From Nitratifractor sp. (GTDB lineage Bacteria > Campylobacterota > Campylobacteria > Campylobacterales > Sulfurovaceae), in the NCBI GenBank assembly GCA_015490055.1, contig WFYP01000053.1, positions 1 to 6,120 of the forward strand: a stretch of DNA of 6,120 nucleotides. Reading direction: 5' to 3'. A program made the translations under genes and the position numbers. How positions within the stretch are numbered: position 1 is the first letter of the stretch; each line of letters begins with the position of its first letter. The notes beneath the pieces are model-generated. The model saw only the letters and a program-made list of their open reading frames with translations, was not told the origin of the DNA and searched no databases. Positions 5,411 to 6,120 of this stretch are shown piece by piece.

Positions 5411-6120
5411 AAAACGAGATTTAATAGCACTATTTATCGATTGTGATAATATATCTCATAGAGCAATAGAGGGTATTATTACAGAGCTTAGTCGTTATGG
5501 CGTAGTAAATATTCGCCAAGCTTATGGAAATTGGACTAAAGATAACTTAAAAAATTGGGAAGATAAACTTTTAGAGTATGCAATTAAGCCGATTCAGCAG
5601 TTTGACTACTCTAAAAATAAAAATGCAACCGATATTTTAATGACAATAGATGCAATAGATTTATTGCATACGAAAAAAATAGATGCTTTTGCATTTGCTA
5701 CAAGCGATAGCGACTTTACACCTGTAGTTATGAGATTGCAAGCCGAGGGGATAAAGGTCTTTGGTTTTGGGGAGCAAAAAACACCTAAATCTTTAGTTAC
5801 AGCTTGCTCGCAATTTGTATACACAGACAATTTATTAAATAGTAGCGATAGCAAAGATATTAAAGAGAAAAAGGCAGTCAGAAAACCTAAAAAAGAGTTG
5901 TTAAAAGATAAATGGCTAGTAAATTTATTACAAAGTGCGGTAGAGCAGACATCAGACGAGTATGGCTGGGCAAACTTAGCAGATGTTGGTAGTTTTATAA
6001 ATAACTCTACATCATTCTCACCATTAAATTATGGTTATAAAAAGTTAAGCTCAATAATAAAAGAGATAGATTTATTTGATATAGCTTTTGATGAAGTAAG
6101 CCTACAGATGAGTATAAGAG
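5400..6120 (+). CDS. NYN-domain ribonuclease with OST-HTH/LOTUS domain (DUF88/LabA type), 3' end cut
   Basis: The reading frame is open from ATG 5400 to the window edge (240 codons), so the C-terminus is missing; relatives are about 250-260 residues, so probably little is lost. Residues 8-145 form an NYN domain, a PIN-like metal-dependent RNase fold. LIALFIDCDN carries Asp14, Asp16 and Asn17, NKNATDILMTIDAIDLL carries Asp78, and FATSDSDFTPVVM carries Asp103 and Asp105, so the acidic metal site appears complete. YGVVNIRQAYGNW (33-45) and VFGFGEQKTPKSLVTACSQFVY (120-141) are typical of the bacterial DUF88/LabA family. After a Lys-rich linker (150-171), residues 172-228 (WLVNLLQSAVEQTSDEYGWANLADVGSFI… and IIKEIDLFDI) match an OST-HTH/LOTUS domain, which binds RNA. 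The predicted protein is a cytoplasmic RNA-binding nuclease with unknown target. It is co-transcribed with an unknown membrane protein. Confidence 0.9.
   Translation, partial: MIDKKRDLIALFIDCDNISHRAIEGIITELSRYGVVNIRQAYGNWTKDNLKNWEDKLLEYAIKPIQQFDYSKNKNATDILMTIDAIDLLHTKKIDAFAFATSDSDFTPVVMRLQAEGIKVFGFGEQKTPKSLVTACSQFVYTDNLLNSSDSKDIKEKKAVRKPKKELLKDKWLVNLLQSAVEQTSDEYGWANLADVGSFINNSTSFSPLNYGYKKLSSIIKEIDLFDIAFDEVSLQMSIR

Noticed and set aside
5606..5854. Minus-strand 82-codon open frame inside the NYN gene
   Set aside because: It is antisense to the clearly conserved NYN catalytic region and has no ribosome site or domain.

Overview
The window looks like chromosomal DNA from a Campylobacterota (former Epsilonproteobacteria) species, probably a free-living Sulfurimonas/Sulfurovum-like lineage. 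The evidence is the low-GC composition, the tightly packed same-strand genes, the TAAAAT-type -10 boxes preceded by T-rich runs instead of clear -35 boxes, and the glycyl-tRNA synthetase beta chain of the separate-subunit (alpha2beta2) bacterial type. The genus is an inference from style; no taxonomic marker was compared.

Left part (1-920): a 168-base leader region holds a long imperfect hairpin with a cUUCGg loop (41-78), then a T-rich promoter-like stretch and a 9-base inverted repeat that brackets the presumed transcription start. This is followed by a compact type II toxin-antitoxin pair: a ribbon-helix-helix antitoxin (169-405) overlapping by ATGA with a PIN-domain RNase toxin (402-833). 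Both are more AT-rich than glyS. An 87-base gap then carries a good Campylobacterota-type promoter for the next gene.

Centre (921-4081): glyS (glycyl-tRNA synthetase beta subunit, full length) is followed after 5 bases by a GTG-started FAD-dependent oxidoreductase that resembles the C-terminal oxidase half of MnmC, the enzyme that trims cmnm5U34 in tRNA. The methyltransferase half found in E. coli MnmC is absent here. The two genes form a probable tRNA charging/tRNA modification operon.

Right part (4082-6120): a new promoter drives a second operon made of an unrecognised multi-pass membrane protein with a large soluble C-terminal region (4136-5410) and, overlapping it by 11 bases with a strong ribosome binding site, a DUF88/LabA-type NYN-domain nuclease with a C-terminal OST-HTH/LOTUS RNA-binding domain (5400 onward, cut by the window end). 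The membrane protein plus NYN-LOTUS pair is the least explained and potentially most interesting unit. A link to RNA metabolism at the membrane is only an inference. No CRISPR array, insertion sequence, tRNA or rRNA gene was seen.
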